Shown here: positions 42,888 through 51,656 of the stretch, piece after piece | Layout: each line of letters opens with the position of its first letter | Numbering within the stretch: position 1 is the stretch's first letter | Assembly (NCBI GenBank): GCA_035543015.1 | Contig: DATKKG010000017.1 | Coordinates: 108,518 to 172,517, forward strand | Reading direction: 5' to 3' | Origin: DATKKG01 sp035543015 | GTDB lineage: Archaea; Thermoproteota; Nitrososphaeria; Conexivisphaerales; DTJL01 | DNA length: 64,000 nucleotides | Notes under the pieces: generated by a model | Told to the model about the DNA's origin: nothing | Database searches by the model: none | Seen by the model: the letters and a program-made list of their open reading frames with translations, nothing else | Translations under genes and position numbers: made by a program

Positions 42888-43733
42888 TTGCAGTCGCCGC
42901 TCCCCCTCGAGATCGTCGAAAGGATACGAATCAAGCATCCCGACGCGAGCCTCGCGGTGATCGGCTGTCACGCGGCCGGAGTATCGAGGCCCTATTGCGA
43001 AGTCAACGTGGCGGCCTATCCCGCGGTGGGTCGGCCTTGGACGCTCGCCGAGGGGAAGAAGTTCTACGAGGTGATTCCGATAACGAACCTGTCACAACTC
43101 TATCTGGAGAGCGAGAAGATGGAGGTCGTCACCGACGACAAGTGGTCCTTCGCCAGCCTCAAGGCCAGCTTCGTCGACCACAGGATGGAGAAGCTCCTTC
43201 TCGCCACGTCGATGAGGAGGCTGACCACGACCATAAAGCACCTCGGCATCGTCTACAGCAGCCAGGCCAACGACAGGCCGTACCAGGCCACCCTTAACCT
43301 GCTGGCGGCTGCGGCCAAGTATTCAGAGGGCGTGCTGCTCCTGAGGAGGATCATCCCACATCCGTCTCACCTGGTCGAGCAGATGAAGACCGCTGCCTCC
43401 CTCAACCCGGTCGCGACGGTCCTCGACTTCGACCAGTCTACCGAGTCCGCGGTGAAGAGACGGGTCGCCAAGCTTGTGGCAGGGGTGGGCGAGTCGGAGG
43501 CCTTCGTGCTCAACCTCAAGGTGAACGGCCTTCTCCAGGAAATGAAGCCTTTCGACGCGATGCTCTACCTGGACTGGTTCCTTTCGGAACGGTCATCTTC
43601 GAAGGACCCCCGCTTGGAGCTGGCCTCATCCTCCATCAAGATCAAGCTGGACGAGAGGGAGCTCAGGGAAAGGGCCGACCTCCTGCTCAGCTATGTGAAG
43701 CGCGCGTCGGCCCAGCAGAGGGTCTTGGACTAG
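42888..43733 (+). CDS. Protein of unknown function, possibly nucleotidyltransferase-like
   Basis: 281 residues from TTG 42888 (MQSPLPLEIVERIRIKHPD). The N-terminal SLAVIGCHAAGVSRPYCEVN occupies the position and shape of the G-S/G-x-x-x-G-x-x-x-D-D nucleotidyltransferase core, but the usual D-x-D metal ligands are not clear, so it may be a degenerate fold or coincidence. The rest is helical and includes VDHRMEKLLLATSMRRLTT. TATA (CTTAAATAG, 42841-42849) lies about 42 bases upstream. Confidence 0.55.
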   Translation: MQSPLPLEIVERIRIKHPDASLAVIGCHAAGVSRPYCEVNVAAYPAVGRPWTLAEGKKFYEVIPITNLSQLYLESEKMEVVTDDKWSFASLKASFVDHRMEKLLLATSMRRLTTTIKHLGIVYSSQANDRPYQATLNLLAAAAKYSEGVLLLRRIIPHPSHLVEQMKTAASLNPVATVLDFDQSTESAVKRRVAKLVAGVGESEAFVLNLKVNGLLQEMKPFDAMLYLDWFLSERSSSKDPRLELASSSIKIKLDERELRERADLLLSYVKRASAQQRVLD

Positions 43734-43771
43734 CGGTAGGAGGGCCTCAAGAGCCCTCGACGCCCTCGGTC

Positions 43772-44884
43772 CTAGGCTCCCGTCAGTTCCTGGTAGAGTC
43801 GTCTGTGTTCCTCGACCACCTTGGGAGTGTCGTAGTTCTCTTCCACGTACCTGTGCGCCTCCCTTCCGCCTTCCGCCCAGCGGTCCCTTTCGAACTGACG
43901 CCTTAGCGCCAGGGCGAACGCCGACGGCGAGTCAGATCGGACGTGCTCCCCGAATCGGGACGCGAATGCGTCGGGATCGTTGCAGCTCACTATCGAGCAA
44001 CCGTAGCCGCCGGCCTCCAGGAAGGAGATAGGCAGACATTCGTACACCGACGTGTTGACGAGGGTCCAGGCCCTTGACAGCAGCTCGACCTTCCTCTGCC
44101 CCTCGTCAAATCCTTCAAACTTCAGGTTCGGAAGGTCGTACTTGGACCTCAGTCCGGCGTCGAGGCCGAAGTGGCTTGTGCCAAGGACATGGAAGCGCAC
44201 GTCGGGCATGAGCTTCGCGATCTCGCAGAACAGCTCCGGTCGCTTTATGGGGTCAAGCCTGCCCAGGAAGAGGACCGTCGGGACGTCAGCCTTCCTGGGG
44301 AGCCCTTCCGGCACGTCCACCATGTTCGGGAGCCAGCGAACGTTCCTGATTCCGTACTCCCTTTCTATGAAGGGTATCTTGTGGACGGCTTGGGAGGCCA
44401 CCAAGTTGGCGGCCCTCACGGCGGATCTGTAGCGCCGCTTGACCAGGAAGGAGCTCGCGATCCCCCAGGGCGTCGAGTACGCCTCTGGAGGGCCGCCGCC
44501 GTCGTATGGCAGCGTCAGTCGCCTTTCGGCATCTGTGCGAGCGTCCTGGAACGTGACGGCCTTGGGTGTCCGAGGGTTCATCTTGAACGTGAACCAAGTG
44601 TCGAGCCACGCCCAGCCCTGAGAGTGTATGACGTCCGCATCCGATCTGTAGGAGGCTCTCCTTTCGTTCCTTTCGGACCGGGAGTTGGGAAGGGTCTTCA
44701 CCACGACGCCGTCGATGCTCTCCGTCTCTCCGACGGGCTTCTGCGCCGGGAACATCTTCCTTATCCATGCCTCCACCTCGATGCCCGACCTGACGAGCTC
44801 GCGACCGAGCTTCCTCGAGAAGAACCCGAAGCCGCCGTAGCTTCCCCAGGAGAAGAACTCGTCCGCCACGATGAGGACCTTCAT
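43772..44884 (-). CDS. Family 4-type glycosyltransferase
   Basis: 370 residues with a GT-B fold. ATG 44884 starts MKVLIVADEFFSWGSYGGFGFF, the N-terminal Gly loop. The second domain has VLFLGRLDPIKRPELFCEI (about 203-221) and the E-x7-E-type block CLPISFLEAGGYGCSIVSC (about 295-313), the donor-phosphate site of GT4 enzymes. Sugar and acceptor unknown; probably envelope glycan or glycolipid. An upstream start at 44908 is possible but poor. Confidence 0.85.
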   Translation of the reverse strand: MKVLIVADEFFSWGSYGGFGFFSRKLGRELVRSGIEVEAWIRKMFPAQKPVGETESIDGVVVKTLPNSRSERNERRASYRSDADVIHSQGWAWLDTWFTFKMNPRTPKAVTFQDARTDAERRLTLPYDGGGPPEAYSTPWGIASSFLVKRRYRSAVRAANLVASQAVHKIPFIEREYGIRNVRWLPNMVDVPEGLPRKADVPTVLFLGRLDPIKRPELFCEIAKLMPDVRFHVLGTSHFGLDAGLRSKYDLPNLKFEGFDEGQRKVELLSRAWTLVNTSVYECLPISFLEAGGYGCSIVSCNDPDAFASRFGEHVRSDSPSAFALALRRQFERDRWAEGGREAHRYVEENYDTPKVVEEHRRLYQELTGA

Positions 44885-44998
44885 GGGCCGGATTCCACCG
44901 AAGACCATCCCTTCAGGCTCCAGAAGACGGACCGAGCTAGCTCAGGAATTGGATTGCGCGGAAGGAGAATTCGTCCCGTGAAGAGCGCTTTGGCGGGC

Positions 44999-45010
44999 GA
45001 GATATAAAAA
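44999..45010 (+). promoter_or_regulatory. Strong TATA box with no downstream ORF
   Basis: GAGATATAAAAA (continuing AGAAC) is among the most canonical TATA boxes in the window, but no rightward ORF over about 15 codons follows. On the other strand it reads TTTTTATATCTC and could also serve the leftward glycosyltransferase, with a leader of about 95 bases. Confidence 0.45.
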
Positions 45011-45025
45011 GAACTAGCGCGCTTC

Positions 45026-45210
45026 GTGATGACGCCGCCGGCGGGGACTCGGCCCGGCCTGCCATGCCTCTAGGCAAAGGATGGTGGAGCAGCCAAGAAG
45101 GTCGTCCAAACCAAGCCGATCAAGGCTCTGGTATATTGTCGGTTGACGGCGCAGGTCCATTGACTTCAAGACGTGGGCTAAGGACGTGGGTTCGGACCTG
45201 CGAAAGAGCT
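45026..45210 (+). ncRNA. Candidate structured noncoding transcript
   Basis: This 417-base gap (44885-45301) holds no convincing gene. Downstream of the orphan TATA (44999-45010) are a 10-base palindrome CCGCCGGCGG (45035-45044), a 9-bp perfect stem CGCAGGTCC (45151-45159) / GGACCTGCG (45194-45202) with a 34-base loop, and inside that loop the direct repeat GACGTGGG at 45171-45178 and 45183-45190. The layout could be a structured RNA or the remnant of a gene. No known RNA family was recognised, and the C box-like GTGATGA at 45026-45032 lacks a D box. Confidence 0.3.
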
Positions 45211-45301
45211 TGATTGGGTATCTATCCTGCTGGAAAGGAGACCAATGTCATCAGGCTAACCGGCGATGCGGCTCTCGCTTGATCCCTTTCTTCCCCGGAA
45301 C

Positions 45302-45634
45302 TCACTGGGGAGAAGCCCTTTGCGGCCTCAAATCTGGAGACGCGACGACGACATACACATACCTGAGAAGGGCGTCGGACCTGTTCTTGACATTGTGAAT
45401 CGTATGCGGAGGTATGAGCACCACGGAAGGGGCTTCAACCATTTCTGCGTGCCCATCGGAGATGATATCTGCCTTCCCATCGAATATCGCGATCAACTCT
45501 TCCCCATCTTCGGTCGTGTGCTCTCCCACCTCCTTGCCGGGTTCCAGGATCACGTAACCTGACCGCAGTTGGCGGCCATCGGAGCGGGTGACAAGCGCTC
45601 CGGCTTTCTCCAAGCGTCTGACCAATATCGCCAT
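45302..45634 (-). CDS. Cupin-domain protein
   Basis: 110 residues, a single small beta-barrel. Cupin motif 1 is EPGKEVGEHTTEDGEELIAIF (G-x5-H-x-H-type, with the second His as Thr) and motif 2 LIPPHTIHNVKN (G-P-x-x-x-x-H-x-x-x-N-type). Metal ligands His and Glu are mostly present. Could be a sugar-phosphate isomerase-like, dioxygenase-like or sensory cupin. ATG 45634 is preceded by TATA CCTTATTATGG (45658-45668 leftward), so the upstream frame to 45688 is not needed. Confidence 0.78.
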   Translation of the reverse strand: MAILVRRLEKAGALVTRSDGRQLRSGYVILEPGKEVGEHTTEDGEELIAIFDGKADIISDGHAEMVEAPSVVLIPPHTIHNVKNRSDALLRYVYVVVASPDLRPQRASPQ

Positions 45635-45754
45635 GACTGACGCCTTTCCACGCGACCATAATAAGGATGAGCAAAGGCGCACCCTCACCCCTTCCGAGTC
45701 CTCCAGTCAAGATGCCAGTTTCTTGGCGAGAGCTTGGCCCTGCGAAGGAATGGG

Positions 45755-45862
45755 CTAGCTGAGGAGGCTGACCAAAGCGACCCCGCTCCAGGACTTCTTC
45801 GTGGTCGACGTGGCGAAGAGCGCAAGGGCGATGAGGATGATCGCCCAGAGACCGTAGACGTC
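45755..45862 (-). CDS. Possible small membrane peptide lacking a canonical start
   Basis: An open frame ends at TAG 45755-45757. It reads DVYGLWAIILIALALFATST then TKKSWSGVALVSLLS: one clear membrane helix with strong third-position GC. A leftward TATA-like CTATTATCC (45884-45895) predicts a start near 45862, but no ATG/GTG/TTG is in frame there; GTC is the closest. The nearest canonical start (GTG) lies inside the next gene. Real coding is plausible but unproven. Confidence 0.28.
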   Translation of the reverse strand, partial: DVYGLWAIILIALALFATSTTKKSWSGVALVSLLS

Positions 45863-45928
45863 CCGGGTGGTCGAGCTCGAAAAGGATAATAGAAGACGGG
45901 AGGTAGGACGACCGGAGCCGACATTGGC

Positions 45929-46408
45929 TTGGACTTCGAAGTCGTCGATGTGACACCTAGGGACCACAGCGTCATCATCGGCCAGGCGCATTTCATAAAG
46001 ACGGTCGAGGACCTCTACGAGACGCTGGTCACTTCGTCGCCCGCCGCCAGGTTCGGCATCGCCTTCTGCGAGTCCAGCGGCCCCGCCCTCATCAGGGTCG
46101 AAGGGAACGACGATTCCCTGAGGGCCGATGCGGCCTCCGTCGCGGCGAGGATCGGGGCGGGCCATTCGTTCGTCATCACGTTGAGAGATGCGTACCCGAT
46201 CAACGTCCTCAACAGGGTCAAGTCGGTCGAAGAGGTGACCACCGTGTTCTGCGCCACCGCCAACCCCGTCCAGGTGATCGTGGCATCGACCGAGCAGGGC
46301 AGGGGCATAATGGGCGTCATAGACGGCGTCAGCCCGAAAGGGACCGAAGGTGCGGGAGACGCGAAGGACCGGCGCGACTTCCTCAGGAAGATCGGCTACA
46401 AGAGGTAG
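45929..46408 (+). CDS. Adenosine-specific kinase-like protein
   Basis: 159 residues, TTG start (MDFEVVDVTPRD). Matches the COG1839 family whose Pyrobaculum member is described as an adenosine-specific kinase: FGIAFCESSGPALIRVEGND (about 42-61), SFVITLRDAYPINVLNRVKS (about 79-98), FCATANPVQVIVASTEQGRG and IMGVIDGVSPKG. Small single-domain, full length. A TATA-like AAGGATAATAG (45882-45892) lies about 42 bases upstream. Role in nucleoside salvage is inferred from the family. Confidence 0.85.
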   Translation: MDFEVVDVTPRDHSVIIGQAHFIKTVEDLYETLVTSSPAARFGIAFCESSGPALIRVEGNDDSLRADAASVAARIGAGHSFVITLRDAYPINVLNRVKSVEEVTTVFCATANPVQVIVASTEQGRGIMGVIDGVSPKGTEGAGDAKDRRDFLRKIGYKR

Positions 46409-46438
46409 TCCCGGGCCCTGACCTGCCGCACGGGCGTT

Positions 46439-47374
46439 GTGGCCGGAGAAGAGCTTCTCCTCTACTCGTTCCCCGGAGGCCATCCAATGAACAGCGAGCG
46501 GGTGCGCCAGTTCCTGTCCCGGGCGCAGGAAGGAGGTCTCTTCGAAGGAGGGGGCTGCCTTCGGGTGGCGCCCAGGATGGCCACGGAAGGGGAGCTCCTG
46601 CGATTCCACACCCCGGAGCACGTGCGGCTCGTCAAGGAGCTCTCCGTCAGGGGAACCGGCTGCCTCGACGCCGGCGACACGCCTGCCTTCAAGGGGATGT
46701 TCGAAGCATCATCATTTGTGGTCGGCAGCACGCTGAACCTGCTCGAGCTGATGGCGGAGGGCTCGCTGGCGCACGGGCTCAACCCGATGGGCGGTCTTCA
46801 TCACGCCAGGCGTGGCTCGGCGGCCGGCTTCTGCGTGTTCAACGACATCGGCGTGGCGATAGCGACGGCCAAGAAGCTAGGTCTCTCCCCAGTCCTCTAC
46901 GTGGATATGGACGCCCACCATGGGGATGGGGTCTTCTACTCTTTCGAGGACGATCCGGAGGTCTTCATCGTTGACCTCCACGAAGACGGCAGGTTCCTCT
47001 ACCCGGGGACTGGCAAGGCGTCAGAGACCGGTTCGGGAGCCGCAGTGGGGACGAAGGTCAACATCGAGCTCCAGCCGGGGGCGGGAGACGGCGTGTTCAT
47101 GAGGGAGTTCGACAGGGCTGTGGAAGAGATCGCCGAAAGGGCGAAGCCTGCGCTCGTGGTTTTTCAGTGCGGAGCCGACAGCCTCGGAGGGGACCCCCTG
47201 ACGCATCTGGAGCTGACGCCGGAGTCTCACCGGCATGCGACGACAAGGCTCGCCCAGATAAGCCATCGGCATTCCTCAGGGCGTCTCCTCGCGTTGGGCG
47301 GGGGCGGCTACAATCCTGCGAACGCCGCCGAGGCCTGGTTGAATGTGGCCAGCGCGATGGCTGATCATCCCTAG
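46439..47374 (+). CDS. Histone deacetylase/AcuC-family amidohydrolase
   Basis: 311 residues of the arginase/deacetylase fold with an intact zinc site: His121-His122 (GLHHARRG), Asp156-Asp158-His160 (YVDMDAHHGDG), a second Asp in QCGADSLGGDPLTHL (about 240-254) and a LGGGGYN turn. Removes acetyl or similar groups from lysine, polyamine or other amines; the substrate is not visible. Starts 31 bases after the kinase-like gene and may share its transcript. Confidence 0.87.
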   Translation: MAGEELLLYSFPGGHPMNSERVRQFLSRAQEGGLFEGGGCLRVAPRMATEGELLRFHTPEHVRLVKELSVRGTGCLDAGDTPAFKGMFEASSFVVGSTLNLLELMAEGSLAHGLNPMGGLHHARRGSAAGFCVFNDIGVAIATAKKLGLSPVLYVDMDAHHGDGVFYSFEDDPEVFIVDLHEDGRFLYPGTGKASETGSGAAVGTKVNIELQPGAGDGVFMREFDRAVEEIAERAKPALVVFQCGADSLGGDPLTHLELTPESHRHATTRLAQISHRHSSGRLLALGGGGYNPANAAEAWLNVASAMADHP

Positions 47375-47419
47375 AGGATGGAAACCGAGGACCACGATCC
47401 GTGAGAAGGACCCGTGATC

Positions 47420-48547
47420 CTACCTAACACCCATCGTGTTCCCGATCCCCGCGAGGAGGACCGTCGCGTCCGGCTTCGTCTTGTCTTCGATGAGCTTCCT
47501 GATCCTGGCGATGACTGAGTCGGCGGCGTTCTTCACGTCGTCCTTCATGCCGGTGATGGCCTCCTTTTCGGACATCTTCACGACGACGGCGTAGAGGGGG
47601 ACCTTGTTCTTGGTGGCCGTCTCTTCGATCATGTACCTGTCCACCCCTGGGCCGCCGATGGCGGCTCCTATCCCTTCGGCTATCTCCCCCGACCTCTCGC
47701 CCTCTAGCTTCAGGGCCGCGTCCACGGTCACGACCATGGAGGTGTCCGGATAGATGTGGAGCAGCTTGTCGACAGCCTCGCCCGGCCGACCAACTGTCCC
47801 TCCCGGCCCCTCGGCCCTGACCACCAGCAGCTTCCTTCCGTCGAAGGTCATCTCGGAGAAGACCGTCTCCTCGTCAACCTCCTTGACGGGGTTGGAGGCG
47901 ATGATCTTGGACGCGACGAGAGGTCCCAGCCCGTCGCCGATGACCTCTCCCTTTGAAAACGCGCCTATCGAGGAGTAGTAGGCGTCGGCCGTCTCCATGA
48001 GCTGGGGCATGCTGGCCTGAAGGAGGACCGACGACATCATGTCGTGGTCCTTCTTGGCCGAAGTGTAGAGGTGCCGGACGTACCTGTACAGGTAGTCCAG
48101 CGCCATCCCGACCTCGACCAGGTTCGAGAGGTTCTGTCTCGTGGTCTTGTCCGCGTTTGGGGTGACAAAGGCGACGCGAGACTTGAAGTAGTCCTCGTAC
48201 GTCTTCAGGACGCGGTCGAGCTTGTAGACGAAGCCCTTGGGGTCAATCGACACGGGTTCGATCATGACCGAGCTGACCAGCTGGTCCACCTGGCTCTTGA
48301 TGGAGGCCGGGTCGCCGCCGTACTTGCCAAGCTCCTCCCGCAACCTCGCCTTCGCGCCTTCCTTCATGCCCTCGAGCCTCGCCAGGTCCTTCCCGATCTT
48401 CCGCATGCTGAGCAGCGTCGACGCCCTGTACCCGTAGATCCACGAAAGGGCGAACATGACGATGAAGATGGCATAGTAGGCGTAGGTGCCGATGTCGTTC
48501 CCGGCCAGCTGGAGAGGTACTAGCATAGGGAGTAGCCGTTTGAGCAC
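47420..48547 (-). CDS. DUF1512-family membrane-associated protein
   Basis: 375 residues. One N-terminal membrane helix (about 22-42) is followed by a soluble region with GKDLARLEGMKEGAKARLREEL (helical) and a C-terminal GPGGTVGRPGEAVDKLL and GPGVDRYMIEETA, consistent with the archaeal DUF1512 family of unknown function. GTG 48547 or the ATG at 48526 may start it; a TATA (ACTTTTAAAG, about 48560-48570 leftward) is near both. Confidence 0.8.
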   Translation of the reverse strand: MLKRLLPMLVPLQLAGNDIGTYAYYAIFIVMFALSWIYGYRASTLLSMRKIGKDLARLEGMKEGAKARLREELGKYGGDPASIKSQVDQLVSSVMIEPVSIDPKGFVYKLDRVLKTYEDYFKSRVAFVTPNADKTTRQNLSNLVEVGMALDYLYRYVRHLYTSAKKDHDMMSSVLLQASMPQLMETADAYYSSIGAFSKGEVIGDGLGPLVASKIIASNPVKEVDEETVFSEMTFDGRKLLVVRAEGPGGTVGRPGEAVDKLLHIYPDTSMVVTVDAALKLEGERSGEIAEGIGAAIGGPGVDRYMIEETATKNKVPLYAVVVKMSEKEAITGMKDDVKNAADSVIARIRKLIEDKTKPDATVLLAGIGNTMGVR

Positions 48548-48582
48548 CCCTTCCCTCCTCTTTAAAAGTATTGCACTGTCTG

Positions 48583-49998
48583 CTAGCGAGACTCGACCTG
48601 CATCCAGAAGGTGCCGTCCTTCCGGTCCACCAGCTTGACCCCGAGCGACAGCAGCTCCGCCCTGACTCGGTCCGCCTCCTTGTAGTCCCCTTGGGCACGA
48701 AGGTCGGCCCGCCGCTTCACCAGCTCATCTATGCGCGCGGCCTCTTCCGGGGTTGGCTTCGGGAGGGCGAAACCCAGCAGGTCGAACATGAGGTGGAACG
48801 CAGGCGAGATGGCGGCCGCCGTGCCAGGCCCCAGTCTCCCCTGGGAGGAAAGCCGGCCTATGGCCCTCGAGGCACCCACGAGCTGTTCGAGGGCCGCTGG
48901 AGTGTCCATGTCGTCGCTCAGGGCGGCGTCGAATGCCGAAACGAACGGAGAGAGGTCGGCGACCTTGGCTCCATCGTCCCTGCCGTCGGGGTGGAGCAGC
49001 TCGTAGGCCGCGCCCTCCACCACGGCCCAGTTGGAGTTGCTGTTCTTCATCGCTTCCTCTGTGAAGGCCACCTGGTTGCGGTACCTGTTGGAGATCAGGA
49101 AGTAGCGCAGGGTGTTGGGTCCCCACTTCGCGGCGGCCTCTCTGACCCCGATGACGTTTCCAAGAGACTTGGACATCTTCTCGTCGGCCAGGTTCAGGAG
49201 GCCGACATGTATCCAGATGCGAGCCAGAGGCTTGCCAGTGAGGGTCTCAGACTGGGCTATTTCGTTCTCGTGATGGGGGAAGAGCAGGTCCTCCCCGCCC
49301 CCGTGGATGTCGACCGGCTCGCCCAGGTACCTGTGAACCATGGCCGAGCATTCGATGTGCCAGCCCGGCCGTCCCCTCCCCCAGGGACTGTCCCAGGAGG
49401 GCTCCGAATCGGAGAACTTCCATAGGGCGAAGTCGGCCGGATTTCGCTTTGCCGGGTCAGGCTCTATCCTCGCGCCAGCCTTAAGCTGCTCCGGGTTCAC
49501 CTTGGAAAGCTTCCCATAGCCGGGAAACTTCGAGACGTCGAAGTAGACGCCCGTCTGGGACACGTAGGCTGCCCCCACTTTCACCAGCTCGCCTATGAAC
49601 CTGCGTATTTCTTCGATGTTCTCCGTGGCGCGGGGGTAGAGGGAGGCCCTGGCAACGTTGATGAGCGCAAAGTCGTCGAAGTATCCGTCGATGTTCTCCT
49701 TGGCCAGGACCAGGGGGGAGACGTTCATCAGCTTCGCCCTGTTGATTATCTTGTCATCCACGTCGGTGAAGTTCTGGACGAAGGTCACGTCGAAGCCCTT
49801 CGCCTCGAGGACCCTCCTCAGGACGTCGAAGAAGACGAGGCTCTTCGCGTGGCCTATGTGGGCGTACGAATAGACCGTAAGCCCGCAGACGTACATCCTG
49901 AGGTCCTTTTTGGCTGTCGAATCCAGCCTGACTATCTCTCCCGAGAGCGTGTCAGTCAGCCCGATGGCCGGCCCGAGCGGAGGCACGCGAGTTGCCAT
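48583..49998 (-). CDS. cysS: Cysteinyl-tRNA synthetase
   Basis: Class I synthetase charging tRNA-Cys, 471 residues from ATG 49998. HIGH motif is in YAHIGHAKSLVFF (about 44-56), KMSKS in DEKMSKSLGNV (about 274-284), zinc ligands in YVCGLTV, WHIECSAMVH and HHENEIAQSE. Presence of a normal CysRS argues against the SepRS/SepCysS route here. The frame extends 35 codons upstream without sensible protein. A TATA-like GATTAAACG is 20-30 bases upstream. Confidence 0.95.
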   Translation of the reverse strand: MATRVPPLGPAIGLTDTLSGEIVRLDSTAKKDLRMYVCGLTVYSYAHIGHAKSLVFFDVLRRVLEAKGFDVTFVQNFTDVDDKIINRAKLMNVSPLVLAKENIDGYFDDFALINVARASLYPRATENIEEIRRFIGELVKVGAAYVSQTGVYFDVSKFPGYGKLSKVNPEQLKAGARIEPDPAKRNPADFALWKFSDSEPSWDSPWGRGRPGWHIECSAMVHRYLGEPVDIHGGGEDLLFPHHENEIAQSETLTGKPLARIWIHVGLLNLADEKMSKSLGNVIGVREAAAKWGPNTLRYFLISNRYRNQVAFTEEAMKNSNSNWAVVEGAAYELLHPDGRDDGAKVADLSPFVSAFDAALSDDMDTPAALEQLVGASRAIGRLSSQGRLGPGTAAAISPAFHLMFDLLGFALPKPTPEEAARIDELVKRRADLRAQGDYKEADRVRAELLSLGVKLVDRKDGTFWMQVESR

Positions 49999-50032
49999 GT
50001 GAACGATGTGATTAAACGTTTGCCCGAGGCGC

Positions 50033-51574
50033 TCAGTAGCCGTAGAGCTGGGCGCACTTCCGGTCGAGGTAGTCCAGATAGTGGCGCACGTTGACCCCCT
50101 CACCCGTCACCTTCTTCAGGAGGACCATGGGGTCGTAGAGGTTGCCGTAGACGTAGATGTTCTTCGTAAGCCACTCCTTGACCGGCAGGAAGTCTCCCCT
50201 GGCTATGCTGTCCCGCCACGTGGGTAGCTCCGTCTCGAGCCTGTGCCTTATCTGGCCCGAGTAGATGTTCCCCAGCGCGTATGATGGGAAGTACCCGTAG
50301 AGGCCGCTGGCCCAGTGGGTGTCCTGCATTACGCCCTCGGAGTCGTTCTCCACCTTCACCCCCAGGTACTCCCTGTACTTCTCGTTCCACACGGCCGGGA
50401 GCTCTTCGACCTTGAGCTTGCCAGCGAAGAGGTCCCGCTCGATTTCGAAACGGATGATGATGTGGAGCCCGTAGGTGACCTCGTCAGCCTCGATGCGGAC
50501 CTTCGACGGCCGCACGGCGTTGATCGCCCAGACGAAAGCGTCCCGCGACACCCCGTCGTAGGCTCCCCCCGAAAGCTGTTTCAGCTTGGGGAAGAAGTAC
50601 TCCCAGAACTCCTTGGAACGGCCCACCATGTTCTCGACGAACCTCGACTGGGACTCGTGGAACCCGAAGGAGCACGCTGCCCCCACCGGCTGGTACATCC
50701 AGTCATGTCGCAGGTTCTGCTCATAGGTGGCGTGGCCTGCTTCGTGCAGGACGGAGAAGATGGAGGAGGTTGGGAGGTTCTCGAAGTAGTGAGTCGTGAT
50801 CCTGACGTCGTCGTAGTACCCGTTGGTGAACGGGTGCTCCGTCTCATCGATTCGGCCACCTGCATGTTTCGAGACGACGTCGTAGTGCAGGAAGCTCGCT
50901 ATCGACAGGGCTATCTCCCTTTGGTCGTCGATCGGAACGTCCCTCTGAAGGAGGGTCAGGTCGGGACCGCGGTTCACCGACATGCACCTTCCCATTATCT
51001 TCATGATGCCGTCCCTCAGGTCGCTGAATATCGGAGTGATCTCGGCCGAGGTCATCTTGGGCTCGAACCTGTCGATCAGGGCGTCGTAGGCCGTCTTCGT
51101 CTTCTTGACGTCCTTGAGTATCGCCGCGGCCTCCTGAGAGAGCTCGACGAGCTTGGCTAGGTCCGGCTTGAAGGCTCCGAAGTCCTTGGCCGCCTTGGCC
51201 TTCTTCCATGAATTCACGGCCAACGCCCTCTGCCTCGCGAGGTCCATCACGAGCTTCTCGGGAAGCTTGGTCTCCTCGTCGTAGCCCTTCCTGATCAGCT
51301 CCACGTTCCGCCTCTCGATGTCCGACAGAGAGGCAATAGAGCGATCCTTCTCGATGGCCTCAAGGAGCTCCCCAGCCCTCGGGTCCACTCCCATGCGGTG
51401 AGCCAGCTGGCTGATGAGGGAAAGCTGCTCGCTCCTCAGCCCAACGGCCTTCGGTGGCATCTTGGTTTCCATGTCCCACTCCACAAGGGCCTGGACGGTG
51501 CCCATCAGGCTGTAGCTCTTGAACTGGGAAAGGAGCTCGTCGTAGTTCGCGTGTAACGCGGTGATCTCCGTCAT
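50033..51574 (-). CDS. M32 carboxypeptidase (Taq family)
   Basis: Zinc metallocarboxypeptidase, 513 residues. Zinc-binding HEAGH at 277-281 (FSVLHEAGHATYEQ), the family's HESQSRFVEN (His306-Glu307 on), and YGLHIIIRFEIERDLFAG. The N-terminal EWDMETKMP (about 32-40) is also characteristic. ATG 51574 is chosen over an upstream frame to 51757 that is only shadow sequence. Probably cytoplasmic peptide degradation. It converges on no neighbour; the next gene is also leftward. Confidence 0.93.
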   Translation of the reverse strand: MTEITALHANYDELLSQFKSYSLMGTVQALVEWDMETKMPPKAVGLRSEQLSLISQLAHRMGVDPRAGELLEAIEKDRSIASLSDIERRNVELIRKGYDEETKLPEKLVMDLARQRALAVNSWKKAKAAKDFGAFKPDLAKLVELSQEAAAILKDVKKTKTAYDALIDRFEPKMTSAEITPIFSDLRDGIMKIMGRCMSVNRGPDLTLLQRDVPIDDQREIALSIASFLHYDVVSKHAGGRIDETEHPFTNGYYDDVRITTHYFENLPTSSIFSVLHEAGHATYEQNLRHDWMYQPVGAACSFGFHESQSRFVENMVGRSKEFWEYFFPKLKQLSGGAYDGVSRDAFVWAINAVRPSKVRIEADEVTYGLHIIIRFEIERDLFAGKLKVEELPAVWNEKYREYLGVKVENDSEGVMQDTHWASGLYGYFPSYALGNIYSGQIRHRLETELPTWRDSIARGDFLPVKEWLTKNIYVYGNLYDPMVLLKKVTGEGVNVRHYLDYLDRKCAQLYGY

Positions 51575-51656
51575 GCGGTGCTCCCAAGGACGGCGGGCGA
51601 GGTCGATAATAAACCTATGAGGGAAGGAGCGGCCGGCGGACGTCTGGCTCGGGACC

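Noticed and set aside
45026..45032. C/D box small RNA suggested by GTGATGA
   Set aside because: No D box (CTGA) or D'/C' pair at usable spacing.
45035..45120. SRP RNA suggested by GAGCAGCCAAG near 45085
   Set aside because: The GGAA tetraloop and symmetrical loop of helix 8 are not present, and the ends do not pair.
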